From Gautieria morchelliformis (Eukaryota > Basidiomycota > Agaricomycetes > Gomphales > Gomphaceae), in assembly GCA_015179125.1 (NCBI GenBank), contig WHVA01000056.1, forward strand, positions 248,001-312,000: a stretch of 64,000 nt of DNA, written 5' to 3'. Made by a program: the position numbers and the translations under genes. Each line of letters begins with the position of its first letter. Within the stretch, counting starts at the first letter, position 1. The notes beneath the pieces are model-generated. The model ran no database searches. It was not told the DNA's origin and was given only the letters and a program-made list of their open reading frames with translations. Of this stretch, positions 43,267-54,600 are shown piece by piece.

Positions 43267-44938
43267 ATCTGCCCATCGGTCAGCGGCTCATAGCTGAACG
43301 CCTTGGGGGGGGGGGGAGGGTACTCATAGTCTGGTGGAATCTGGGCGTCGCTGGTGCACGGAGCTGGGAAGAAATACTCTAGGAGCATCCGTGTTTTCTC
43401 TTCATTGGTGGTCGCAGTCCAGGTCGACCCGTCTTCGCGTTTGGTGGCAAGTGTTGGTATCCTTGCTTTTCCACCATCCCTTGACTCTCCTGTGGGGAAG
43501 CGGTTTGCTGTCCAAAGTGTGTGCTTGTCCACTGTTGCCAAAAATGCCTCCCAGTGCTCTTGCTTTGACTTTTCGATGGCGGCCGCACACTGATTTCTGG
43601 CTGTTTTGTACCTTTCATGCACAGGGTCTGTTGCGTCGCTGCGTCGGTCATGAGCTTGTCTGGCTAGCTTTCATGTGGCTCTTCTCTTCATGGAAAGTTC
43701 CCTCGTCCACCAGCATTTCATGTACGGGGACGGCTTTGTCCTCAGGACCAATTCCTCAGCTGTGACTGTGATTGCAGTGTTCACTGCTTTGAGCATTTTC
43801 TCGAAATCCTGTGCACTGGTGGGTCTATCAGCTGATACATCTACTAGGTTCTCTGCTAGCCGTTCATTGTACTTTACCCAGTCCACCATCCTATAATTGT
43901 ACTTGGATGGCTCGTGGGACCTTGCTAGGGCTACTTCTATGACCGTGTCCACCGGGAGGTGGTTGCTTCACGCTGGCTGGTCCTCTGGGACGGTGGTGCA
44001 TTGGGTGAGATTGTCCAGCAGTGCTGTTGACGCAAAGGCATTGTTGGTTCTCATATAGTTTCCCATCAAGTGCACGATTAGGGTTGGCATGTTCTTAGGG
44101 AGGATTATTATCAAGTCCCTCTCTACTGTTACGTCTAGTAGGACTTGGGCAGCGTCGAGGTTGCTGCGAGTGAATAAGTGTGCATTTCTTGGCTCGTCCC
44201 ACTGTGAGTGATGCCGGTTGAAGTCCCCTAGCCAAATCATGCCCGCTGGTGGCTCGCGTCTTATTGCCATTCTTGCCTCCTTCTGTAGGTGTGTGTTAGC
44301 GCTGAGTATGCTTTCAGAATGCATGCAGTCACAGTAAAAGTTGAAAATGAGCACGACACCAATTTGTGTTTTTATATTGACGCCTGTTACGTCTGGGTGC
44401 CCTACATCTATCGCTTCCCACATGTCAGTCTTGATTCGCCTGTTTATGAGTAGCATGGATCGGGTTCGTTTTTCTTTATCCCTGTAGTGTGTGCTCGGGT
44501 AAATGGTATACCAGTACAGGTTCGCGTGGGCGTTGCCTAAGAAGTCTATATACGGCTCTTGTATAGCAAGGGTGCCGTACTTGCTTGGAGGGCTCTTCCC
44601 TAGGAAGTCGTTAGTGGCATTCAATGATTTATTAATGTTCTGTTGTCTTATCCTTATAGTGATTGCTTGTTCTTGGTTGTCGCTCATCCTGAGGTGGGTC
44701 TATGGTTGCCTGCTCCCAATTCTGCTCTGTCTCCGCTCGCATTGGCCCCAAAGTGCTCATTAATTGTGGTTTGCCTGGATCCCGGTCTGTTGGTGGCAAT
44801 TGAGATGCGTCTTTCTGGAGGCCTCTGCCACCCCCTGTCTTTATGGCTGACCAGCGGGTTTGCTTTGGGTCTGGTCTGGGGGAGGGGTGCCTGCTGCTGC
44901 TGTTGTCCTCCTGACCACAGCTCTCCTGGCGCTTGCTG

Positions 44939-45911
44939 TCATCCCCGTGCGGTTGTTACCTGGTGCTCCTGCCTGCCACCCGTGGGCGCTGACTGTCGCC
45001 CTTCAGGTGTGCCCTCGTTTTGCTGCTCCCAGGTCCATGGGCTCTCATTGGGAAAGTATTTGTACGTGCTTTCCGGGTCTGCTTGGTCTATTCTCTCACT
45101 TGCTGCTAGAAACCTGGGGCAGGTCCTGTCCCACGATATGTGCCCCATTTCGTTGCAGCTCACGCATTTATAGTTTTCTGGGTTGGTTTCCTCACAGTTC
45201 ACCATGCTGTGCTCCTTCCCGCATGTCCCACAGGTTTCCAATTCATCACATGCTGCTGCCAGGTGCCTTGTGTACTTCTGGCATTTCAGGCATCTTCGTG
45301 GTTCTCTTCGCATCCTCCTGGCCCATGTCCTTTTTCCCACGATGATCAGCCCGTCCCTAATCGCCACATTTGCCACCTCAGTGGTGTTGAAACATGCTAT
45401 GAGGTGCACTGTCCACTGCCCTGGGCTGTGCCTCTGTGCTGGTTTGATCCATCTCATCGACTGCAGCAAGCCTTCGGGAAGCCCCAAATTGTGCTCGATC
45501 CTCACATTCTCTACTAAGGCATCTGGGGAGTGACTGACTGGGATGTATTCTACGATGACCGATACCAACCGTGCTTTGACCACCGCGGATGCGCTAAAGT
45601 TTAGCAGGAAATCTTCTTTGCGGGCTTGGATGTAGCCCGCTGCCGCCTGTGACTCCAAGTTGAAAATTATGCCTCCATTTGCTAGCTTTTTGACCCCTAT
45701 GAACCTCGGTTCTTCGCCTTCCTCCAGCGTGTCCATATGGTCCACCGCCTCGTTGGCTTTGGCGACGAGTTCCTGCTCTGTGAGCTCCTTGAACGGATTG
45801 AGCTCTGTGCCTCGGTCTTTGTCGATTAGGATCTGACGGCTTCGTGCCTTGGCTCTAGCCAGGGTGTTGGGATGTGTGAGCGGGACTTAGTCTTTCAGCG
45901 CCGCTGTGTAT
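44939..45911 (-). pseudogene. LINE ORF1, C-terminal part with zinc knuckles
   Basis: The segment contains ARAKARSRQILIDKDRG, a central domain (KKLANGGIIFNLESQAAAGY) and three cysteine-rich knuckles: CLKCQKYTRHLAAAC, CGTCGKEHSMVNC and CVSCNEMGHISWDRTC. Such ORF1 proteins bind LINE RNA. A stop codon lies shortly after the insertion junction (the frame reads YTAALKD then stop). Its N-terminal part lies beyond the insert, at 47184-47751. Confidence 0.8.
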
Positions 45912-47183
45912 TGTCAAGATTGGTTTTTAGGCGTTAATATCGTGTATTAGTGAACACAGCGAATGCCCAAATGACTTGTGTGAATAAGTATGCCGTTTGG
46001 CGAATAGGTGAACCAATAAATGTTCACAAGATAAGAGGGCTGCCCGAGCGGAGCTCACCCTATCTACAGTCGTAGCGAAATAGCCTGTGGCACTTGACGA
46101 TGTAACGTGCAAGGTGTCACGGAAGGGTTGTCTAAGTAGTGACAATCCCTTCGCCGGCGAAGGTGCTCCTTTGGAGCCCTTCGCCGTCAGCACAGAAAAT
46201 AATTCAAAGGCTAAGGTAATGAAGATGAAGTATGAGAACTCACCAGTGATGCCTAAGTCCTCTTCTGGTCGAAGATAGAAATCTCCAGGAGAAGGCTCAA
46301 AAACGATGATCACAGTGAGGTCAAGTTTTGCACAAGATGGACGATGTATGATAATTGAACTGAGGAATGTACATGCGAATGCAAACTACTTATATCGAAT
46401 GCTCATAAGGTATCAGCGAATAGGAAAGAGGCTGTCGTGAGTCAGGGTTGGATAGGGGTGCGCAGTCATGATACTAAGTAGATGGAATAAACATACAATG
46501 GAGTGAGGGAAGAGTGCGAACATGAAACGACGGAGAGTAAAGGTGGCGGAGGCACTTATGTATGAAACCATGTCTTGGGACCCGCATACATGCTACACTG
46601 CATGGACTCTTCGTCTACTGGGTTGATCCCACACGACCTATGAAGGGACGTCCTGCGAACACACTTTGGCCATATGAACACCCAAAGGAGTTGGATTGAG
46701 AAGATGATGGGGTTAGTGATGAACCATCACGCCGGGTAAATGGTATCGATTCGTATTTGATGGTGTGCCTGCTGGCGAGTGATGCGAGCAGCAAATGGCT
46801 GTTTGGAAAATGCAACAAAGGCGAACGGAGAGGACATAGGGGAGGAGTGGTCGAAGTGAGGGGCGAAGCCGAGCAAAGGTGGAGGAGGTATGGTGAAAGG
46901 GGAGACAGGGATACCAAGGTGCAGGAAATACACAAGTCACGACAATCTGATCATAGGAACACCATCGAAAGAGGGTTGATCAGAGGAGGTGATAGGACAA
47001 GTGATGAACCACCAGGTCGGTCCAAAGACGTCGATCGTGCGTTGATGGCGTGGTTATGGTGAGTGGCACGAACAGCGAAGATCGGTTGCTGAACAGGGCA
47101 AGGGCGATTGGAGTGAACACGGAAACGGAGTGATAAATGGGAGGATAGAGTATGCAAGTATGGGAAATAAACGCATCATGACA
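45912..47183. mobile_element. Non-coding 1272-bp element with TGTCA..TGACA ends inside LINE ORF1
   Basis: The ends TGTCAAGATTGG and GCATCATGACA form a five-base inverted TGTCA/TGACA terminus. Flanks are TGTAT (45907-45911) and CGTAT (47184-47188), a five-base duplication with one mismatch. Taking the insert out joins the two ORF1 halves in frame. The right half has an internal diverged duplication (about 46693-46940 and 46985-47183, both with AGTGATGAACCA). It carries no convincing ORF. It may be a long solo LTR or a non-autonomous LTR element. Confidence 0.75.
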
Positions 47184-47751
47184 CGTATGTCCATTCGGAG
47201 GCCAGTCCTGTTGCCCCCCTGCCCCCTGTGCCGCTTTCGAGCGCGTCTGCTGCTTGGTCTGCCGCTTTGATTGTGTTGTATGCTGCCACCCTGAGAGCAT
47301 CTGTAGTCTCCTCTGCTTTGCGCATGACCGGATCCAGCCTCTTCTCTACGTACTTCATCACTTCTTCCCCTAGACTCTTCGCTGATGCATCCATCATTAA
47401 GATCGCTACTGCTCTCGCTCCCTCCTTCAGAGCTTTGTGCATGGTGCTTTGGGCCATGCACAAGAGTGCATAGCTCAGGCTTTCTTGTGAGATCAGGTCC
47501 TCCTTCGCTACATACTGGTTTCTGTCTAAGTCGTTCCATGCTTGCTCCCTGTTCCGCACCGTGGAGTTCGCGCTGTCTATTAGCTCTCCTCTCATCTTCG
47601 GCTGCTCACCTTGTTGTGCGGCCCCCACTCTTGTCCTTGCTGAGTGCATGGCCCCTGAAGGTTGACCTTCCGTACTTGTTGGCGTGGTCATTTTGATTGC
47701 TTCACGTGTCTGAAGCTCCCAATCCGTATTTAGCGTGACCATACGTTTCAC
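47184..47751 (-). pseudogene. LINE ORF1, N-terminal part
   Basis: It opens with MKRMVTLNTDWELQTREAIK and includes AQSTMHKALKEGARAVAILM and a helical stretch (EVMKYVEKRLDPVMRKAEET) before the insertion point at GLASEWTY. The frame then continues in the piece at 45911 and below. No zinc knuckle is in this half. Confidence 0.7.
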
Positions 47752-47760
47752 TATCTACTG

Positions 47761-48643
47761 TCGGGTTGTGGTGTAGTGTAGTTACGGGAATTTTTTAGTT
47801 TTGGTGGTGGTAGGTGTGGGAAAAGTTTTTTTTCCAGACCGGTTTTTGGAAGCCAGACTCCACAAGGGACTTGTTTCAGTTTCCACTGCCAGACATCTTC
47901 TGATACATGTACTCGCAACAAGTACCTCACCCCCAATCTGTTCATATTTTTGCCATTCAACGCTGGTGAGTTGCCACCATCCCTCAGATTTCATTCAGTA
48001 GCCCGGTGCTCACACCTTCTATAGGACCTCGTATTTGTCTCGGCCAGCAGGTTATATATAAACCATTCTTTGGAATCATCCCCTCCCACTAACTTATATG
48101 ACTTAGTTCGTATACAACGAGATCTCGGTCATGCTCATTCATCTGTTGCAAGCCTTCGATACTACCACGCTTGCACCTGAGGTGCAACCCGCTGAGTCTC
48201 ATCCTCTCGCAAGTTGGAAGCAGGCATCAGGCACCCAAGCGACGACCAAGATCTGGCCTAAAGTGCATCTCACCCTGTACTCGTACATGGGCCTTTGGCT
48301 CAGGATGGGCAAGGCTGATAGGACATATGCATAAGACGAGTAAAGGTGCCACGGCTGGAATAAAAATTTTATTTTGTATACTATATATTTATTTGATGTG
48401 CATGATTAAATGCGATGGTGTTGGATGTTGTCATGAGCAGTAAGGATCCAAGGCTTGCAGCTATATATGTAATGTCAGTGCGAGTGGTTGCCTAGTTGTG
48501 AGTTGTAAAATCTGGAGACATGAATGGGGAGCTAGGGATGCATGCCCACTGTACCTCATTGTTCCAATAATGACATTAGCATAATAATTGCAGTTGAATA
48601 TTATGAATGAGCGACCTGTCCAAACGACCTTAGCTAGCGTGTC
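47761..48643. other. LINE leader and left half of a dispersed repeat
   Basis: The first part (to about 48000) is probably LINE 5' sequence. From about 48287 (TTTGGCTCAGGATGGGCAAGG) to 48643 it resembles 62278-62590, a dispersed non-coding repeat into which element C inserted. Confidence 0.6.
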
Positions 48644-48857
48644 TGTAAATAACCCGTGTATCTACATGTACATTAGTTATTACATAATCCCAGTGGGCCC
48701 CTTAGGGACCCACTGTATAGTTTATGCGTGGGAACCAGCTAGCGGTCCCCATCGCATCTTACTCTTACCTGTCACTACGTAGCATTCAGAATACCACTCA
48801 TTGGTCAAGTTCTGCAGTGCCCTTGTGATACAAGGTCCTAAGATCGACATCTTTACA
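48644..48857 (+). repeat. 5' LTR of element C (214 bp)
   Basis: Bounded by TGTAAATAACCC and CGACATCTTTACA. Shares its sequence with the solo LTR in the LINE and, more distantly, with the LTR of element A. Confidence 0.93.
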
Positions 48858-48995
48858 CCTTTTTGAACTATCCTGCGGTTGATCGCCACGCGACCAACCG
48901 ATAATGGATTCGAAGCAATCTTGAAAAAGATCGCTACATCGACGACTAACAATCGTTGAGACCCTCCAGTAGACCTTCTACTGTCGGCTGCGAGC

Positions 48996-49781
48996 ATGAT
49001 GATCCCACGCAGTCGAAGACGGACACGAGCGATGAGCTCGAGGTCCACGCCCCAGGCACAGCCCAGCGACACGACGGCTGACGCTATCCTGGACCAAGAG
49101 ACCAGGATGATAGAAGACGGAGAGATCGTAGATCTCACCGCCCTCGTCCCCTCAGTAGAGGACAAGGAAAATCCCGACCACGTCTCGTCGAGTGTGGCCG
49201 AAGAAGAGACGACGCCGGGCAACGAGCCGGTGCCGCCCCCCCATCTCTCTCTGCCCAAAGACAAAGGAAAGGGCAGAGAAGTCTCGCCGTCGTCAGACGG
49301 TAGAGCAACAACGTCGAGACGGGCACAAAGCCACAACTCAAACCGATGCTCACGAAGTAGAGCGACGATGATCATCCCTGAAGGAGGACAACGGCAGAAG
49401 AGACGAGCCCCAGACGATGGTCAGGACTCCGAATACTCAAGCTCTAGTCGCAAGAGCTCGAGGGCTCACGCCATGGACCACGAGACGGCAGAGGCCCTGA
49501 ACAAACAGGTGCAGGCTGCGCTGCACCGAAGCACGCTGACGCGCCACAAGCACGATCAGCTGGCATCGCAGCTCGACAACGCCACCGCCGCCCTAATGGC
49601 AATCGGCAAGGAACTCCACCAGGCGGAGGAGATCAGGCTGCAAGATGCAGCCACGCTGGAGGACGTCCAGAAAGCACTCCACCCACGCGGGGAACGTGAC
49701 ACAACTCGTCCGAGCTTGCGACAGTCCACAGCTAACGAATGCAGTCGCGACGTGCGCCGAAAGGAGCGAGACAAGCAGTGA
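48996..49781 (+). CDS. Element C: first gag ORF (261 aa), ends at TGA next to the second ATG
   Basis: The product is hydrophilic (MMIPRSRRRTRAMSSRSTPQ), serine- and glutamate-rich, with a helical C-terminal half (EALNKQVQAALHRSTLTRHK, AALMAIGKELHQAEEIRLQD). It stops with TGA at 49779-49781, immediately followed by an ATG in the same frame, so it and the next ORF would be one protein if the TGA were read through or is a recent mutation. I see no known domain; it occupies the place of the N-terminal gag region. Confidence 0.6.
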   Translation: MMIPRSRRRTRAMSSRSTPQAQPSDTTADAILDQETRMIEDGEIVDLTALVPSVEDKENPDHVSSSVAEEETTPGNEPVPPPHLSLPKDKGKGREVSPSSDGRATTSRRAQSHNSNRCSRSRATMIIPEGGQRQKRRAPDDGQDSEYSSSSRKSSRAHAMDHETAEALNKQVQAALHRSTLTRHKHDQLASQLDNATAALMAIGKELHQAEEIRLQDAATLEDVQKALHPRGERDTTRPSLRQSTANECSRDVRRKERDKQ

Positions 49782-51695
49782 ATGCCGCCGCCAGCCGTCC
49801 CGGTCGAACAGGACATAAGGTTCGGGAACAAACCTCAGGAACAACCGGCTGCCCCAGCAGACAGCCGTAAAACGATCCAACAGATCATTAGGGATCAGGT
49901 CGCTTCAGAGCCTGACTCTGAAACGACGACCGAGAGCTTAGAGCTCGAAGTCGCACACTGGCAGCGTAAAGAAGCCGCAGCCGCGCGCCGCCACACACGG
50001 GCACTCGAGCTACTAGCCAAGAACGCCAAAGAGACGGTGGCCCACAGCCACACCACTCAGCTGCCCGACGAGCAGCTCACGCAAGCCGTACAGGACGCAC
50101 GGCAAGCGCGCGCTGCCTACAACAGCAGGCTACGGATCCGCAACGCGGGGCTGACCGGGGACACCAGGCACAAAACACCCCCAGAACCGAGAGCACAAAA
50201 TGCTCCCGATCCCGAGCCCGGTCCAGGCCCGGGGCCCGTTAGGGCATATAACAACCTGCCCCGCGTGGCATCACAACCGTGCAAGCGGTCCATGGCCCCA
50301 ACGGAAGGCCAGGGAATCCCTGACCAGGCCGACATCGTACCAATGGAGCCGTACGACGGGATCACGTGGATGATCCGCGTGGCGTTGGCAGACGCCACGG
50401 ACACAGACCCAGAGAAGTCTGTGCTAGCGAAGGCCGGCGTAAAATTGGCCCACCCCGAGCCATATGCAGGGGGATCGGACCTCGAAGAGTTTGAAATCTT
50501 CGTGGCAGCCATCCTACGATGGCTGAAAATGAATTGCCTCCTAGGACCAACCAGCATCGACATGCAGGTCGGCTATGTGGGCACTCGCCTCACCGGCAAA
50601 GCCCAGGAATGGTTCCTTCGAAACGTTGAACGCTTCGATCGCCAGGTTCGCATCTGGATGCTGGAAACCGTGATGCAAGGCCTTCAAAAGAGGTTCCTGC
50701 ACACACTGACATACCATCATGCATCGAATAAGTTCGACGCGGTCATGCAAGGCATGAAAACCGTCCAGGAGATGCTGAACAAGCTCACGAAATACGGGGC
50801 ACGTATGATACAGCCACCAGACGAGTACACGTTCCGGAGACGGTTCGTAACGGCGCTGCGCGAAACGCTGCGCAACGAGGTCCTCAAAAAGGGCTATAAT
50901 GCTGAGAGCAGCTCAATAGAGCAACTCTTCAAGACGGCTCGGATGATCGAGGAGGCATCCCAATATAACATGGGGATGCGCCGCGCAGAAAGCGCAGCAG
51001 CAATGGCAAGTGCCGCCAGGCTCACAGGGAGAAAGCCGTTGACACAAACGGGCCTGACCAGGCCCAGCCTGTTCGCAAGAAGCGGAACAGGTCAACGGCT
51101 ACCACCCTCACACCCAGCACAAGCTGGACGCCCGCCTGAAGCTAAACAGCCTCAAGCGTCAGGATCGTCCCCGCGACCTGCCCCACCGACGAAAACGCCA
51201 GGCCAGCCCAATGACAGGCCCAGCGGCAGCCAAAGCAACACCGCCTGCTTTGAATGCGGCCAACCTGGCCACAAGAAGGCAGAATGCCCCCGGCTTAGGT
51301 CCGGTATAAGGACAGCGGCCGTGAGGCATGACGGTGAAGCCGAGGATCTGGAGGCGGATCCTGATCAAAGCTCTCTTCAACAGATTGATGAAGAAGGGGA
51401 GGGTGATCCCCAACCCAACGACACTCTGGATAACGGAGACACGCCCGCTGAAGAGTGGGACCCTGAGCCGTCCCAATACTATGAATGGGACGAAGAGGTG
51501 GAAGACACCACCTACAGGTCCAGCGTGATCAGATTTGTGCTGGAAGACGAAACCACCACGAAAGTCATGGCGGCACGCACATCGGTCAGCCAGACAAGGC
51601 GGCCGAGCCGGTGTATCACCACCGAAGCAAACACAGAATGCGGCCAAACTGTCCGCGTAGTGAGAACCGTACCCTATCGGGGTACTGGGAAATAA
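49782..51695 (+). CDS. Element C Gag with CCHC knuckle (637 aa)
   Basis: The middle has a retrotransposon gag domain (GGSDLEEFEIFVAAILRWLK, TRLTGKAQEWFLRNV, FRRRFVTALRETLRNEVLK), preceded by a helical region and followed by a proline/serine linker and one zinc knuckle, CFECGQPGHKKAECPRL. The C-terminus is acidic (EGEGDPQPNDTLD). The frame is open over its full length, in contrast to pol. Starts at the ATG that abuts the stop of the previous ORF. Confidence 0.85.
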   Translation: MPPPAVPVEQDIRFGNKPQEQPAAPADSRKTIQQIIRDQVASEPDSETTTESLELEVAHWQRKEAAAARRHTRALELLAKNAKETVAHSHTTQLPDEQLTQAVQDARQARAAYNSRLRIRNAGLTGDTRHKTPPEPRAQNAPDPEPGPGPGPVRAYNNLPRVASQPCKRSMAPTEGQGIPDQADIVPMEPYDGITWMIRVALADATDTDPEKSVLAKAGVKLAHPEPYAGGSDLEEFEIFVAAILRWLKMNCLLGPTSIDMQVGYVGTRLTGKAQEWFLRNVERFDRQVRIWMLETVMQGLQKRFLHTLTYHHASNKFDAVMQGMKTVQEMLNKLTKYGARMIQPPDEYTFRRRFVTALRETLRNEVLKKGYNAESSSIEQLFKTARMIEEASQYNMGMRRAESAAAMASAARLTGRKPLTQTGLTRPSLFARSGTGQRLPPSHPAQAGRPPEAKQPQASGSSPRPAPPTKTPGQPNDRPSGSQSNTACFECGQPGHKKAECPRLRSGIRTAAVRHDGEAEDLEADPDQSSLQQIDEEGEGDPQPNDTLDNGDTPAEEWDPEPSQYYEWDEEVEDTTYRSSVIRFVLEDETTTKVMAARTSVSQTRRPSRCITTEANTECGQTVRVVRTVPYRGTGK

Positions 51696-54600
51696 ACGGC
51701 GTAAAAGCCCACTGCCTGCTAGATAGCAGCAGCCAAGGGGTACTGCTGTCCCCTGAATTCACGCGAGCTACAGGGATGAAGACATTCTCCCTGGAGCAAC
51801 CAATCACGCTGCAGCTATCCTGCATAGGCAGCCGTTCCACGATCAACTATGGAACGAACATGACCATCAAGTTTGGTCGCGGACATACGACGAATACTTC
51901 GACGTAGCAAATGTCGAATATTACGACGCGATCTTAGGGACACTGTTCCTAAGGAGATTCGGCACAACCCTGGACTTCTCGAGCCCAGGGACGATCCGCA
52001 AGGGAAACGAAGTGATCCCCACGGGCAAGGTCTCATTCAACGACGACGAATCGAAGAACGAGGACAAAGGGCCACGGGTGAGCAGGATCACCCAAGCGCC
52101 GACGCTGAACCTGGCTCATTGAAGCCAGGAGGACGAGTCGCGGGACGACTCGTCCTCGAACTCACCCTACAGTCGTAGGGAGAGACGCTCTCACCTAACG
52201 GTGAAAGCGATGGGAAAGGGAAAGCAGGCCCAGGCGCCACGGGACCTAATAGATGCCAACAGCGCCTAATGGCTTCTAAGCCAACCACTACCATCATCCT
52301 CACGGATGATGACCTTCCTCGCCTCCGCGAGGAATGGATGGAAAGAATCACTGACCTAGTCAGTGGAATTCCATTAGAACTCCCGCCACTGCGGGAGATC
52401 AACCATGAGATCAACCTCATTGATCCCAACAAGCACATCGGTATCGACTACCGAAATGCCCCGAACACTTCCGAGAGGAACTGTCGGCAAAGATAGAACG
52501 ATACACCACGGCAAAGTGGTGGATTCCGGCAGTAGCGCAGCAGGCAGTGCCCATGCTGTGCATGCCGAAGAAGAACGGTACGTTGAGAACCGTCTTCGAT
52601 CTGCGCCAGCAGAACGAAAACACGGTGAAGGACGTCACGCCCTTCCCGGATCAGGATATCATACGCAGCGACATGGCTGCTGCCGATATAGAACTAAACT
52701 CGATATGTCAGAAGCATACGAGCAGATCCGGATCCATCCGGATCACGTAGCAAAGACAGCCTTTGCCACGATCCTCAGCACCTTCAGGAGCCAGGTGATA
52801 CAGATGGGGGACTGTAACGCCCCATCAACATTCCAACGGCTGATGACAGCCATTTTCCGCGACTGCATAGGTCGCTTCGTCCATGTATACATGGATGACA
52901 TCTTCATATTCTCGCTCTCAATACAAGAGCATGAAGAGCACCTCTACACTGTCTTTGACAGACTGAGGAAGAACCACCTCTTTCTGAGCAAGAAAAAGGT
53001 GGACCTCTACTCCATCCGAATGGAGTGCCTCGGCCATATGATCGATGGCCGAGGGGTACATGCCGACGAGGATAAGATGCAATGCATCCGCGAGTGGCGC
53101 AGGCCACGGACATTCAACGACGTCCAGCGTTTCCTCGGGCTCGTACAGTATCTGGCACACTACATGCCGGATGTTAGCGCATATACCACCCCGCTATCGG
53201 GCTGTGCGCGTAATAACCATCCATTCGAATGGACGCCACTGCTCGACAAATGCTGGCAAAGCATTAAGGGTTGGCCTGTAAGGCCCCGATCCTGCGTCCA
53301 GTAGACGCAAGGTGCCCAGAGCCGATCTGGGTGATCACCGCGGATCAAAAGCCGGCGTCGGTGCGGTCTACAGCCAAGGTCCTGACTGGAAAACTTGTCG
53401 ACCAGCCGGCTTCTTGTCAAAGAAGTTCAGCGTTGCTCAGCAACACTCCGGACTCACGAGCACGAGACGATCGCGGTGCTCGAGGCTCTCATGAAATGGG
53501 AGGACAAACTGCTGGGGCGAAGGTTCACCCTCGTCACAGACCACAAGGGACTCGAGTACTTCGAGACCCAAAAGAGCCTATCTGACCGACAGGTCAGATG
53601 GTGGGAGTTTCTCTCCCGGTTCAATTTCAACACCGTTCATGTTGACGGTGTAGAGAACAAGGTAGCGGACTGCCTGTCGCGCTACTACGAGAGCGACACG
53701 AGTGATGACAATCACCCGGACCACGTCTTCGTGAACGCGGATGCGCGTTTAGATCCGGACGGTGAGTTATTGCCCACCGACCGGTATGTCGAGCTGCGAA
53801 CAGCGGCGACAAGACACTCTAAACGCCTCGCTGAGAAGACAGAGGCGAGAGTAACGGAAGCCGCCGCATTAAACGAGGGCTCACCAGAGCCCGCGAACGT
53901 CGCCGTGTCCAGCGACGACGACGATGACGTCAGAGCCATCACCGCAGGGAATGACGGGCACCCCTGCGCCGGATCATTGAGCAAGGCGTAGACCTGTCTA
54001 AGGTCCTACGAGACGCGTACCATAGGGACACCATGTTCACAAAGATCATGGGCACCCGGACGCGCACCCGAGATTCGGAATCCGGGACGGGCTGATCTGG
54101 ACTAAGAATCAGCTCAAGAGAGACGTCATTGCCGTCCCCCGCTCTGTTCTTCAAGGGGGAAGGAGGCTGATCGAAATTATCATCGATCGGGCACATCAGA
54201 TAGTCGGCCACTACGGCCATCTGAAGACTTCGAACTACGTTCGAAGAGCATATTGGTGGCCGGGCATGAACCCAGACATAGAAGCGTTCTGCACATCGTG
54301 CCGAGGTGTCAGATGACGAAAACCGGGCCACAACGGCCCAAAGGCCTACTACACAGCCTACCCATTCCGGATAGGCCGTGGCAGTCGATTGGCATCGACT
54401 TCATGGGGCCCCTGCCCAATCCAACGACTGTGACTACCTGATGGTAGTCATCGACCGACTAACGTCCTCGTACACCTCGTGCCAACCACGACGAGCGTGT
54501 CAGCCAAGGGAGTAGCCTGGCTGTTTCTGAAAGAGGTCATCCGACTACACGGAGTTCCCGACTCCATCGTCTCGGACAGAGACTCAAAGTTCACGTCGAT

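Larger units (their letters stand above)
41394..44687 (-). pseudogene. LINE ORF2: endonuclease and reverse transcriptase, interrupted
   Basis: The endonuclease part (44687-43968) shows IRQQNINKSLNATNDFL, LAIQEPYIDFLGNA and MIWLGDFNRHHSQWDEP, all typical APE-type blocks. A linker follows (43952-43267, with MKCWWTRELSMKRRAT). The RT starts with LNPFKAPGPNGMQNVVL, continues after the second inserted LTR with HPIALRDTLGKVLSG and HFGCRPGRTTTDTLHYV, then GALFLDIKGAFPSII, QGCPLSVIAYQFYNAGL and the catalytic AFVDDTTLLAEG. Stop codons and frame breaks occur besides the insertions, so it is inactive. Confidence 0.85.
41394..47760 (-). mobile_element. Tad1-like LINE (non-LTR retrotransposon), disrupted by three insertions
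   Basis: Read on the minus strand, ORF1 (zinc-knuckle protein) is followed by ORF2 with an APE-type endonuclease and reverse transcriptase. The 3' part, including anything after the RT thumb, is cut off at 41394 by the LTR of element B. Inserted inside are a 1272-bp TGTCA..TGACA element in ORF1 (45912-47183), a solo LTR of the element C family (43053-43266) and a TGTTG..CAACA solo LTR (42335-42831). The 5' limit is not sharp; ORF1 starts at 47751 and untranslated leader may reach about 48000. Confidence 0.85.

Noticed and set aside
43305-43316. Run of twelve G as a possible regulatory or telomere-like tract
   Set aside because: It is the reverse complement of proline codons in LINE ORF2, probably expanded by slippage.
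46615-47300. Several Ser/Pro-rich minus-strand ORFs
   Set aside because: They lie in the non-coding 1.27-kb insert or in its duplicated part and are not conserved between its two halves.
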